From contig SVTT01000002.1 of NCBI GenBank assembly GCA_015063625.1, positions 62,001 through 126,000 on the forward strand: a stretch of 64,000 bases of DNA. Direction: 5' to 3'. Position numbers and translations under genes: made by a program. Under the pieces are notes generated by a model that ran no database searches, was not told the origin of the DNA, and saw nothing but the letters and a program-made list of their open reading frames with translations. Shown one piece after another: positions 8,718-16,602 of this stretch (the first letter of the stretch is position 1; each line of letters opens with the position of its first letter). This DNA is from Oscillospiraceae bacterium (GTDB lineage: Bacteria; Bacillota; Clostridia; Oscillospirales; CAG-272).

Positions 8718-9878
8718 ATGAACGCTTATTTTGATAACAGTGCTACCACGGCGCTTTGCAACGAGGCAAGGGAGGCAATGCTGGAGGCGATGGACCGCTT
8801 CGGAAACCCTTCCTCGCTTCATCAGCTCGGTGCGGATGCCGCCAAGCTGCTGCGGCAGTGCCGCTGCACGCTGGGCGAAGCGCTCGGTGAGCGATTTCTG
8901 AAGGACGGACAATTGATCTTTACCTCCTCGGGGACTGAGGCGACCGCGCTGGCGCTTCTCGGAACGGCACGCGCCAAGGCGCGTCGCACAGCCGCGACCA
9001 TCCTGACCACCGACTCCGAGCACCCCTCGGTCGAAAACAATCTTCGCCTGCTGGAGAAGGAGGGCTTTCGCGTGGTGCGCGTCCCCACCAAGGGGGGAGA
9101 GCTTGATATGGCGACTGTCATGGCGCACATGAACGAGCAGCTGTTCATGGTCAGCATGATGCTGGTCAATAATGAGACAGGCGCACGCTATCCCGTGGAG
9201 CAGGTCTTTGCCGCCGCGCACGCTGCCAATCCCGCGTGCCTTTGCCATTGTGATGCGGTGCAGGGATTTTTGAAGGTGCCCTTTACCTTCAAAAGCCTTG
9301 GTGCCGATCTTTTGACGGTCAGTGCACATAAGATCCACGGCCCGAAGGGTGTGGGCGCTCTGCTTGTGGCAGAGCGCGTGCTGAAGACCCGTGCGATCGT
9401 TCCCGTGCTGGCAGGTGGCGGGCAGGAGTTCGGACTGCGCTCGGGCACCGAGAACACCGTGGGGATCGCGGGCTTTGCCGCCGCCGCGAAGCGCGGGGCA
9501 ATGCGTGCACGCACCGATATGGCGCACATGGCAGAGCTTTCGGAGCGCCTGCTTGCAGGGCTTTCGGCATCTGATATCCGTGTGAACCGTCCCGCCGTTG
9601 CCGCCCCGCATATCATCAATATCACCATGCCCGATCTGAAGAGCGAAACCGTGCTGCACTATTTGTCGGCACGCGGATTTTCGATCTCCAGCGGCTCTGC
9701 ATGCTCGTCGCACGCCAAGGGACCGAGTGGCGTGCTGCTTGCCTTTGGCTTGACGCCGAGAGAGGCTGATTGCTCGCTTCGTATCAGCCTTTGCCCCGAA
9801 AACACCGAGAACGAGGTGGATGAACTGCTTGCGGCACTGCGCGATGCCGTCAGGGAGTTGGTTCATATCCGCCGTTAA
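8718..9878 (+). CDS. cysteine desulfurase, NifS/IscS class
   Basis: PLP enzyme that takes sulfur from cysteine for Fe-S clusters or thiolation. Seen: N-terminal YFDNSATTAL, SSGTEAT, the HCDAVQ aspartate region, Schiff-base lysine in TVSAHKIHGPKG, and the loop cysteine in SSGSACSSHAKG. Length 386 is normal. The start lies three bases after the previous stop with no clear Shine-Dalgarno sequence, so translation is probably coupled. No IscU or ThiI partner follows. The reverse-strand 826-residue ORF over this gene is a shadow. Confidence 0.9.
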   Translation: MNAYFDNSATTALCNEAREAMLEAMDRFGNPSSLHQLGADAAKLLRQCRCTLGEALGERFLKDGQLIFTSSGTEATALALLGTARAKARRTAATILTTDSEHPSVENNLRLLEKEGFRVVRVPTKGGELDMATVMAHMNEQLFMVSMMLVNNETGARYPVEQVFAAAHAANPACLCHCDAVQGFLKVPFTFKSLGADLLTVSAHKIHGPKGVGALLVAERVLKTRAIVPVLAGGGQEFGLRSGTENTVGIAGFAAAAKRGAMRARTDMAHMAELSERLLAGLSASDIRVNRPAVAAPHIINITMPDLKSETVLHYLSARGFSISSGSACSSHAKGPSGVLLAFGLTPREADCSLRISLCPENTENEVDELLAALRDAVRELVHIRR

Positions 9879-9892
9879 GAGAGGGAACCGTT

Positions 9893-10162
9893 ATGATGAA
9901 TTTGAGGTTATGGAGAGGTGCCTCCCTGGCGCTCAGCAGCGGAAAGCTACTGGTCGGAGGCTTTGTGGTCGCGTTTATCGTGCTGTTCACCGTGGTCATG
10001 CTGATCACCGCACCTCTTCGCGCCCGCAAGCAAAAAGAGAACACCGTGAGGCAAGCGGAGTCCGCACCCGAAGTGAAACCCGAGCCGACACCCGATGTCG
10101 CTGTCGAGGCGGTATCAGAGTGCGGCACCCGGTCGCCCGAGGGCGAGGAAAGACCCGAATAG
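9893..10162 (+). CDS. small single-pass membrane protein of unknown function
   Basis: 89 residues: a short cytoplasmic-type N terminus, one hydrophobic helix (LLVGGFVVAFIVLFTVVMLIT, about residues 19-39), a basic stretch RARKQK, then an acidic, proline-rich tail (EVKPEPTPDVAVEAV). GAGAGGG precedes the ATG pair. I do not recognise a family. It is the last gene of the murD operon and its stop codon overlaps the left arm of the 278-bp inverted-repeat element, so the C terminus may have been altered by insertion of that element. Confidence 0.55.
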   Translation: MMNLRLWRGASLALSSGKLLVGGFVVAFIVLFTVVMLITAPLRARKQKENTVRQAESAPEVKPEPTPDVAVEAVSECGTRSPEGEERPE

Positions 10163-10437
10163 GCAAGAGGGAGTGATCCGAACCCGCCCGAAAGCCCTGA
10201 TTTTCAGCGCTTTCGGCGGCAAGTGCGCTTGTAAAGTCCGCACTTGACTTCGCGTCCTTGCCACCAAAATCATCTTAAAATCAAGGCTTTGAGGGTCATC
10301 CGAGTTTTGAGAGAGCAAATATTTGCAGACGCAAGGGAAATTCTTGCAGTCATATGCGGATATGACAAGGGAATTCCCCGATGCGGATGCGGATATCTGC
10401 CTCTCAAAACCGAGTTCGGATCACTCCCTCTTGCCTA
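10160..10437. mobile_element. 278-bp non-coding element with 24-bp perfect terminal inverted repeats
   Basis: The sequence TAGGCAAGAGGGAGTGATCC... at 10160-10183 is repeated exactly in reverse complement at 10414-10437. Inside are further nested inverted repeats: CCGAAAGC/GCTTTCGG, GTTTTGAGAG/CTCTCAAAAC, and GTCATAT-GCGG-ATATGAC at the centre. No ORF of note lies within it. The form fits a MITE-like or very long cruciform element; no target-site duplication is obvious. A 46-bp internal piece recurs at 30225-30270. This region explains most of the 460 bases between the small membrane protein and spoIVA. Confidence 0.6.
10183..10228. repeat. 46-bp dispersed repeat, copy 1
   Basis: CCCGCCCGAAAGCCCTGATTTTCAGCGCTTTCGGCGGCAAGTGCGC matches the copy at 30225-30270 at 44 of 46 positions. 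Its first 37 bases form a long imperfect hairpin. It lies inside the left part of the 278-bp element. Confidence 0.7.
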
Positions 10438-10454
10438 AGAGGCTGACCCAAGTA

Positions 10455-10495
10455 ATATGCACCTCCAAAAGTGTCTGACTTTTGGGGGTGCATAT
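10455..10495. repeat. 17-bp-stem hairpin ahead of spoIVA
   Basis: ATATGCACCTCCAAAAG and CTTTTGGGGGTGCATAT pair along 17 positions with one G-U and a 7-base loop. There is no T-tract, so it is a poor terminator. The CCCCAAAAGTC-AGACA-like ends recall IS3-type element termini (inference), so it may be an element remnant. Confidence 0.5.
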
Positions 10496-10566
10496 CATAT
10501 TGGAGCTTCTTTTTTTATTTCTCAGGTCATTTTCGGTTGCACCTGAATGCGCCGTCTCCTTTTGTC

Positions 10567-10593
10567 ATATCCGTGTTTGCTGCCGCATACGAT
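10567..10593 (+). promoter_or_regulatory. sigma-E-like sporulation promoter of spoIVA
   Basis: CATATC around 10566-10571 followed after about 14 bases by CATACGAT at 10586-10593 matches the mother-cell sigma-E pattern (ATATT-type -35, CATACANT -10). spoIVA is a sigma-E gene in Bacillus, so motif and context agree. Confidence 0.6.
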
Positions 10594-10624
10594 ATAGCGA
10601 TATTGAAAGCGGAGGAGAAATCAT

Positions 10625-12103
10625 ATGGCAGAACGATCGATCTACAAGGACATTGCCGAGCGAACCGGCGGTGACATCTATATCGGGGTCGTGGGGCCCG
10701 TGCGAAGCGGAAAATCCACCTTCATCACCAGATTCATGCAGGAGCTGGTGCTGCCCAACATGACCGAGGAATACAAGAGAGAGCGCGCAAGAGATGAAAT
10801 GCCCCAAAGCGCGGCGGGCATGACTGTGATGACCACCGAGCCGAAGTTTGTGCCCGACGAGGCGGTGGGACTCACGCTTGAGGAGGGGGTAGAGCTTCGG
10901 GTCAAGATGATCGACTGCGTAGGCTATATGATCGAGGGGGCGCTCGGGGGCGAGGAGAACGGCGAGGTGCGGATGGTGCGCACACCCTGGCGCGAGGAGC
11001 CCATGCCCTTCGGTGAGGCGGCAGAGCTCGGCACGCGCAAGGTCATGGAGGAGCACGCCACCATCGGCGTTCTGGTCAGCACGGACGGGAGCATCGGCGA
11101 GCTTCCGCGCACTGCCTACGAGGAGGCAGAGGAACGACTGGTGCGGGAGCTGAAGCAGCTTGGAAAACCCTTTTTGCTGTTGCTCAATTCCGCAGATCCC
11201 GCAGGCGAGAGTGCTGTGGCGCTGGCGTCCGAGCTGGAGAAGCGGTATGGCATTCCCGTGGCGGTCGTCAACTGCCTGACGCTTGGTAAGGAGGATATCT
11301 GCGGTATCCTTTCAATGATCCTGAATGAGTTTCCCGTGACCTCGGTGGGAATCGATATGCCGCGCTGGATGCGCGCGTTGGATGCTGAGCATCCCATCAA
11401 AAAATCGGTCATGGAGGATATCTGTCGCCTTGCAGGACGCGTCTTCCGCATGGGTGAGGTGATCGGGATCCTCGGAGGACTTTCACAAAACGAGTGCGTG
11501 GAGTCGGTGTGCGTGCAGAACCTTGATATGGGCACGGGCCGTGCCGAGCTTTCTGTCGCGCTCTGCCCGGAGCTTTACTATCAGGTGCTCAGCGAGATCA
11601 CGGGAGAGGAGATCGGAAGCGAGGAGGCGCTCTTCAGACTGGTTGCCGATCTGAGCGAGAAGGGAAGGCGCTACGATCGCGTCAGCGAGGCGCTCGCGAC
11701 CGCCGAGGAACGCGGCTACGGCATCGTCATGCCGAGCGTGGAGGATCTGCGACTTGAGAAGCCTGCCATCGTCAGACAGTCCGGTGGCTTTGGCGTGCGA
11801 CTTCGCGCTGCGGCGCGCTCCATCCATATGATCCGCGCCGACATCGAAACCGAGCTCAATCCCATCGTGGGCACCGAGCAGCAATCCGAGGAATTTCTCA
11901 AAAGCATTCTTGCCGAGCTTGAGGAGGATCCCAAAAAGCTCTGGGAGTCCAACATGTTCGGAAAGAGCCTGTACGAGCTGGTGGGCGAGGGCATTCGCGG
12001 AAAGCTTGCCAATATGCCCGAGGAGGCGAGAGGTAAGCTTTGTGAAACGCTGGAGCGCATCGTCAACGAGGGCAGCAACGGGCTGATCTGCATTCTTCTT
12101 TGA
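10625..12103 (+). CDS. spoIVA: stage IV sporulation protein A
   Basis: Mother-cell ATPase that polymerises on the forespore surface and forms the basement layer of the spore coat. Seen: N-terminal MAERSIYKDIAERTGGDIYIGVVGPVRSGKST with the Walker A motif at about residues 24-32, a GTPase-like region KMIDCVGYMIEGA, and STDGSIGELPR. Length 492 is exactly as in other SpoIVA proteins, and it ends in a short C-terminal NGLICILL tail. GGAGGAGAAATCAT precedes the ATG. It is monocistronic, with a sigma-E-like promoter upstream and a terminator downstream. Confidence 0.95.
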   Translation: MAERSIYKDIAERTGGDIYIGVVGPVRSGKSTFITRFMQELVLPNMTEEYKRERARDEMPQSAAGMTVMTTEPKFVPDEAVGLTLEEGVELRVKMIDCVGYMIEGALGGEENGEVRMVRTPWREEPMPFGEAAELGTRKVMEEHATIGVLVSTDGSIGELPRTAYEEAEERLVRELKQLGKPFLLLLNSADPAGESAVALASELEKRYGIPVAVVNCLTLGKEDICGILSMILNEFPVTSVGIDMPRWMRALDAEHPIKKSVMEDICRLAGRVFRMGEVIGILGGLSQNECVESVCVQNLDMGTGRAELSVALCPELYYQVLSEITGEEIGSEEALFRLVADLSEKGRRYDRVSEALATAEERGYGIVMPSVEDLRLEKPAIVRQSGGFGVRLRAAARSIHMIRADIETELNPIVGTEQQSEEFLKSILAELEEDPKKLWESNMFGKSLYELVGEGIRGKLANMPEEARGKLCETLERIVNEGSNGLICILL

Positions 12104-12148
12104 TCCGTCCACTTGCAGACGACTTGGTTAAAACGACGGAAAAGAAAC

Positions 12149-12187
12149 AAAAAATCGCAGAAAACAATTGTTTTCTGCGATTTTTTT
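12149..12187. terminator. bidirectional terminator between spoIVA and the alcohol dehydrogenase
   Basis: AAAAAATCGCAGAAAACAATTGTTTTCTGCGATTTTTTT, a palindrome with an A-run on one side and a T-run on the other. It serves two converging genes. Confidence 0.85.
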
Positions 12188-12202
12188 GTGCAAGATGACA
12201 TG

Positions 12203-13315
12203 TCACTTCTTGAAAAAGTGCGCGCGATAGATGTCGTAGATCTCTTCCTTATTAAGGACATAAGGGCTGTTGACGTAATTTTTCGCCCCGACGATCAGCT
12301 CAACGCGTTCCCTGATCTCCTCCTCGTTAAAGGAGAGATCGACGGCGGCAAGCGCGGGCAGATAGGTCTTCAGCACGGCGGGCTTCGCACCGATGGCTGC
12401 CGAGAACGCGGCAATGCGCGCTTTGCCCTCGGGTGTTTTCTCGTTGTAGGTGAGGTAGTCGGCGGCAAAGGCGGCGCAGGCTCTGCCGTGCGGAATGCCG
12501 TCAAGCAGCGTGATGCTATAGCCGAGTGGGTGGGGAAAGCCCGTTCCCGTTACGCTGATCGCCATGCCTGCGGCAGTTGCGGCAGCCGAAAGGCGCTCTC
12601 GCATCTCGCTGTCAAATTGCTCGGGGTAGAGCGAAAGCACGTCAAAGATCTCGGTGGCGGCAAAGAGTGCGGCTCGCTCCGAAAAGACGGTGGATCGTGG
12701 GGAAAGATAGGATTCCATGGCGTGTGCAAAGGCGTCAAGTGCAGTGCTCACGGTAAGCTCTCTTGACATCGTGGCGGTGTAGCGCGGATCGACAAAGGCG
12801 GCGCGGGGCCAGGTATCATCTGCCTTAAAGGTCTTTTTCTGACGTCCTCCCGGAAGGGTCAGCACGCTGTAGGGGTTGACCTCGCTGCCCGTGCCCGCGG
12901 TGGTAGGAATGGCAAAGAGGGGAAGCGTGGAGTGCACGCGCTGCTCGCTGTCGTAAAGAGCCTTTGGTGAGATCGTGGGATTGGCGGCAAAGGCGGCAAT
13001 TGCCTTGGCGGCATCAAGGGGAGAGCCTCCACCGACGCCGATCACAAAATCGACGCCCTGCTCATATGCAGCCTTGCCCGCCTCGCAGCAAAGGAGGAGC
13101 GGAGGATTCTCGGTCACACGATCAAACAGAGTGTGGGTGATCCCAAGGCGGTCAAGAAGCGCGCAGAGCTCGTCAAGTGCGCCGCACGCTCTTGCGCTTG
13201 TGCGTCCCGTTACGATCAGCGCGTGCTTGCCCGCTGCAAGAAACAGCGGCGCACCGTTTTGTAAGGCACCGTCCCCGAAAAAGACGCGTGTGGGAAGATA
13301 AAAGGAAGCGTTCAT
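12203..13315 (-). CDS. iron-containing alcohol dehydrogenase family protein
   Basis: NAD(P)-dependent group III alcohol dehydrogenase (370 residues). Seen: GGGSPLDAAKAIA nucleotide-binding motif around residue 93, AIPTTAGTGSEVNPY, and the metal-binding helix DAFAHAMESY followed by HPLGYS and GIPHGRACA. The natural substrate is unclear; members act on butanol, 1,3-propanediol, lactaldehyde or other aldehydes. The start follows AAAGGAGAA on the minus strand. It stands alone, converging on spoIVA. Confidence 0.88.
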   Translation of the reverse strand: MNASFYLPTRVFFGDGALQNGAPLFLAAGKHALIVTGRTSARACGALDELCALLDRLGITHTLFDRVTENPPLLLCCEAGKAAYEQGVDFVIGVGGGSPLDAAKAIAAFAANPTISPKALYDSEQRVHSTLPLFAIPTTAGTGSEVNPYSVLTLPGGRQKKTFKADDTWPRAAFVDPRYTATMSRELTVSTALDAFAHAMESYLSPRSTVFSERAALFAATEIFDVLSLYPEQFDSEMRERLSAAATAAGMAISVTGTGFPHPLGYSITLLDGIPHGRACAAFAADYLTYNEKTPEGKARIAAFSAAIGAKPAVLKTYLPALAAVDLSFNEEEIRERVELIVGAKNYVNSPYVLNKEEIYDIYRAHFFKK

Positions 13316-13686
13316 GGGATTCTCCTTTCGCGTGTGAGATGCGTTTTTTGCGCTTTGCGGAGCTTCAAAAAAAGCGAATTATCCGCTACCAGTATACCAC
13401 ATATTCATCCTTGTGGCAAGAAAAACAGGTAAAAAAATCCTTTTTTTCGCTCAGGTGTGCAAAAAAAGTGTTTTTTTGTGAAAAAAAAGCGAAAAAATAT
13501 CGCAAAACCATTTGCAATTTCAAAAAAAGCGTGTTATAATAAAGATATGAATAAGCTCTCACTTCGAGGGCACTCTTTGCCCCCGCTTGCTTGCGGGTCG
13601 AGGCTTTTGCAATTTTGCGCGGGCAGCCCCCGCTTTGATCGCGCCGCTGCGGCGGTGACGGAATATACATACAGGCGGTGAACGCT
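13316..13686 (+). other. AT-rich intergenic region and cdaA leader
   Basis: Bases 13316-13510 are AT-rich with long A and T runs and contain the short upstream region of the minus-strand dehydrogenase. From about 13546 the cdaA transcript leader contains small GC-rich hairpins such as CCCGC-TTGCTT-GCGGG. A 44-codon frame starting at 13547 has no ribosome binding site and is not called. Confidence 0.4.
13512..13540 (+). promoter_or_regulatory. promoter of the cdaA operon
   Basis: TTGCAA, 17 bases, TATAAT. The predicted leader is about 140 bases long. Confidence 0.65.
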
Positions 13687-14529
13687 ATGAAAGAATTATT
13701 GGACAGACTGTTTTGCGGCAGCTCCTTATCAACATATTTTTCCGAACCCTTCCATACCTTCGGCTGGCGGGATATTCTTGATATTCTGTGCCTTTCCTTG
13801 CTCTTCTTCGCGCTTTACCTTTTCGTGCGCGACAGGCGCGCGGGTAAGCTCCTGACGGGTGTGGCACTGGTGGCGCTGCTCTTTGTGGTTAGCGAGGTGC
13901 TTGACATGTATGCCATTCGCTACCTGCTCGGCAGCTTCTTCGGGTACGGTCTGATCGTGCTTGCCATCGTCTTCCAGCCCGAGCTTCGTGCGGCAATGGA
14001 GCGTGTGGGCTCGGTGCCCTTCAAGGGGTTGACCACGATCGGTGCGGAGTCGCGAGACCTTTCGGTTTCTCCCGCGGCGGTGGATGCCATCGTGGACGCG
14101 GCAAAGAATATGTCCTTCTCCAAGACCGGCGCGCTCATCGTCATCGAGCGCTCCACCAAGATCGGTGAGTACATCAGCACGGGCACGCTGCTGAACGCCG
14201 ACCTGACCCCCGAGCTGCTCCGCGCCATCTTCTTCGATAAGGCGCCGCTTCATGACGGAGCCGTAGTGGTTCGGAACGGCAGGATCTATGCGGCGGGCTG
14301 CTACCTTCCGCTTTCCGAGCGCACCGACCTCTTCAAGGAGCTCGGCACTCGCCATCGTGCGGCGATCGGACTTTCCGAGCAAAGTGACTCCATCGTCGTC
14401 GTGGTCTCCGAGGAAACGGGTACCATCTCCATTGCCTACAAGGGAGAGCTTTACCGTGAATTTACCTCTGTTTCGCTGCGTCGCAAGCTCTTCGAGCTGC
14501 TCCGCAAGCAGGATCAGGATGAAGAGTGA
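13687..14529 (+). CDS. cdaA: diadenylate cyclase
   Basis: Membrane-bound enzyme that makes the second messenger c-di-AMP, which controls potassium and cell-wall homeostasis. Seen: three N-terminal membrane helices (around residues 28-45, 55-72 and 78-97), then the DAC domain with its DGA motif in HDGAVVVRNGRI and the RHR motif in GTRHRAAIGLSE. Length 280 is typical. I start at ATG 13687 because AGGCGGTGA lies five bases upstream; the ORF-track GTG at 13678 would overlap that site. The next gene encodes its usual partner, CdaR. Confidence 0.92.
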   Translation: MKELLDRLFCGSSLSTYFSEPFHTFGWRDILDILCLSLLFFALYLFVRDRRAGKLLTGVALVALLFVVSEVLDMYAIRYLLGSFFGYGLIVLAIVFQPELRAAMERVGSVPFKGLTTIGAESRDLSVSPAAVDAIVDAAKNMSFSKTGALIVIERSTKIGEYISTGTLLNADLTPELLRAIFFDKAPLHDGAVVVRNGRIYAAGCYLPLSERTDLFKELGTRHRAAIGLSEQSDSIVVVVSEETGTISIAYKGELYREFTSVSLRRKLFELLRKQDQDEE

Positions 14530-14545
14530 GAAGGGAGCGCGTGAT

Positions 14546-14941
14546 ATGAACCGTAAGCATCAGAATGTGACGGCGGTTGAGAGTGGCGAATACGCCGTTC
14601 ACCGCAACCGTCGCAATGATATTATCGCCGCCGTCGTTTGCCTGTTCCTCGCCTTCCTGGTCTGGCTGTTCGTGATGAACACCGAGGATACGGCGTTCGT
14701 CGCTCTGGAGATCACCGATCCCGCAAGCGGCTACACCTTCGTGCTCTCTGATAGCATGATCGAGGTGAAGGGGAGTGTGCTTTCCCTGAAGCGAGCCGAT
14801 CGGGTCGAGATCGTGCTTCCTCCCGAGGCGGTGACCGAGGGAACCTATCGGATCGAGCTTGAGGATCTTGTTCTCCCCGCAGGTACGACGCCCGCAGGCG
14901 CGCTGGAGCTGATCGTGACAGTAGAGAAGAGTGGCTCATGA
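14546..14941 (+). CDS. cdaR: YbbR-like protein, short CdaR
   Basis: Partner of CdaA, anchored in the membrane with an extracellular YbbR domain. Only 131 residues: a basic N terminus, one membrane helix (IIAAVVCLFLAFLVWLFVMN), then sequence for about one YbbR-like repeat (IEVKGSVLSL..., LVLPAGTTPAGALELIVTVEK). CdaR of Bacillus has several repeats, so this is a minimal version. The long upstream frame in the ORF track overlaps cdaA; ATG 14546 follows AAGGGAG and is preferred. Its stop overlaps the next start (ATGA). Confidence 0.7.
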   Translation: MNRKHQNVTAVESGEYAVHRNRRNDIIAAVVCLFLAFLVWLFVMNTEDTAFVALEITDPASGYTFVLSDSMIEVKGSVLSLKRADRVEIVLPPEAVTEGTYRIELEDLVLPAGTTPAGALELIVTVEKSGS

Positions 14942-16569
14942 AAAGGAGCAGTACCGCCTTTCTGATCTCCGATCTGCGTGCTCCGTTCGACGCACCCGAG
15001 GGCGAGATCATCAGAATAGCAAAAACGAAAATGAAGCGCGTGTGCAGTTCTGCCGCGGGGCTTCATTTTCGGCTTTATAAAAAGTCTTTTGACGCGAGAA
15101 AACGAAATGCCATCCTGCAGGTCTGCACCGTGCTTGTCACGTCGAGCGAGCCGCTTTCTGTGGCGGACGAGGCATTGCACAGGGTGGGCATACGCCCCTT
15201 TCACGAGGAGAAGCCGGTCGTCCTGCGCGGCACCGAGCCGCTTGATGCACCTCCTCTTGTGGTGGGCATGGGACCTGCGGGTCTTTTTGCGGCGCTGCTG
15301 CTTGCAGAGGAGGGGTATCGTCCCGTTATCATCGATCGGGGTGACGACGTGTGGACACGTGCGGTTGCCGCCGAGCGCTTTCGGCTGGAGGGCGTGCTGG
15401 ATACCGAATCCAATATTCAGTTCGGTGCGGGGGGTGCGGGTACCTTTTCAGACGGGAAGCTGGTCACCCGTGTCAACGATCCTCTTTGTAATTACGTGCT
15501 GTCGCGCCTGGTGGAATTCGGTGCCCCCGAGGAGGTTCTTGTAAGGGCAAAGCCGCACGTCGGAACCGACATTCTCCGCCGCGTCGTCAGTGCCGTGCTT
15601 TGCCGCATCGAGGCGCTTGGCGGCAGCGTTCTTTATCGCACTCGTATGACGGGACTTGACGAGTGTGAGCGCGGTGTCACGGTGAGGACCGATCGCGGCG
15701 ACATTGCCGCAGGTGCGGTGCTTCTTGCCGTCGGTCACAGCGCGAGGGATACCTTTTCTATGCTCATGGAAAAAGGGCTTTTGATGGAACCGAAGCCCTT
15801 TTCGGTAGGCGTTCGTATCGAGCATCTGCGTGCGGATATCGACCGTGCACTGTACGGAGATGCCGCAGGGCATCCGTTGCTCGGTGCGGCGGAATACGCG
15901 CTTTCGGATACCACGGGTGCAAGGGGCGTTTACACCTTTTGCATGTGCCCGGGCGGCGAGGTCGTTGCCGCCGCCTCCGAGGAGGGGGGCGTGGTGGTCA
16001 ACGGAATGAGCTACCACGCAAGAGAGGGCGTCAACTCCAATTCCGCCCTGCTCGTCACAATCACCCCCGAGGATGTCGGAGGGAGCATCGAGGCGTCGAT
16101 CGCCTTTCAGAGAAGGCTGGAAAAGGCAGCGTTCGGTGCGGGAGGCGTAGATTACTGTGCACCCGTCATGACCGTGGGGGATCTGCTCAGCGGCAAGCGG
16201 GGAAGCGAGCCGTCGCGTGTGTTGCCTACCTACGGTGGGGGGCGTGTTCGCGTGGCGGATCTTCGCGAGGTCCTGCCCGACTTTGTCACCGATACGCTTG
16301 TATCGGGGCTGCGCGCCTTTGACCGCAGGCTTGGCGGCTTTGCCGCAAGTGATGCCGTGCTGACGGCGGTCGAGAGCCGCACCTCCTCCCCCCTTCGCAT
16401 GCTGCGCGGCGAGTCAAGGACCGCCACGGGACACGACCGTCTTTACCCCGCAGGGGAGGGCGCAGGCTATGCGGGAGGCATCACCAGCGCCGCGCTTGAC
16501 GGGCTGAGGAGTGCATTGGCGCTGATCGGGCGCTTTGAAAAACCGCGATCAACAAAGGAGCAAACGTAA
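14938..16569 (+). CDS. FAD-dependent dehydrogenase (COG2509-like)
   Basis: Predicted flavoprotein oxidoreductase of unknown substrate, 543 residues. Seen: an N-terminal helper domain with FRLYKKSFDARKRN, the FAD/NAD motif VVGMGPAGLFAALLLAEEGYRPVIIDRG near residue 105, the family signature NIQFGAGGAGTFSDGKL, AVGHSARDTF, and a C-terminal AGEGAGYAGGITSAALDG flavin-binding segment. This family is conserved beside cdaA/cdaR and glmM in many Clostridia. Start and previous stop overlap by ATGA. Confidence 0.85.
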   Translation: MKRSSTAFLISDLRAPFDAPEGEIIRIAKTKMKRVCSSAAGLHFRLYKKSFDARKRNAILQVCTVLVTSSEPLSVADEALHRVGIRPFHEEKPVVLRGTEPLDAPPLVVGMGPAGLFAALLLAEEGYRPVIIDRGDDVWTRAVAAERFRLEGVLDTESNIQFGAGGAGTFSDGKLVTRVNDPLCNYVLSRLVEFGAPEEVLVRAKPHVGTDILRRVVSAVLCRIEALGGSVLYRTRMTGLDECERGVTVRTDRGDIAAGAVLLAVGHSARDTFSMLMEKGLLMEPKPFSVGVRIEHLRADIDRALYGDAAGHPLLGAAEYALSDTTGARGVYTFCMCPGGEVVAAASEEGGVVVNGMSYHAREGVNSNSALLVTITPEDVGGSIEASIAFQRRLEKAAFGAGGVDYCAPVMTVGDLLSGKRGSEPSRVLPTYGGGRVRVADLREVLPDFVTDTLVSGLRAFDRRLGGFAASDAVLTAVESRTSSPLRMLRGESRTATGHDRLYPAGEGAGYAGGITSAALDGLRSALALIGRFEKPRSTKEQT

Positions 16570-16602
16570 ATCGGACGGCGTTCCCGTCGGAAAGGAAGAA
16601 GC

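Noticed and set aside
7386-9866. 826-residue ORF on the minus strand
   Set aside because: Antisense to the PLP enzyme, lipoprotein and cysteine desulfurase genes. It is a codon-bias artefact without motifs.
13547-13681. 44-codon ORF in the cdaA leader
   Set aside because: It starts almost at the predicted transcript start, has no Shine-Dalgarno sequence, and its composition looks like structured leader.
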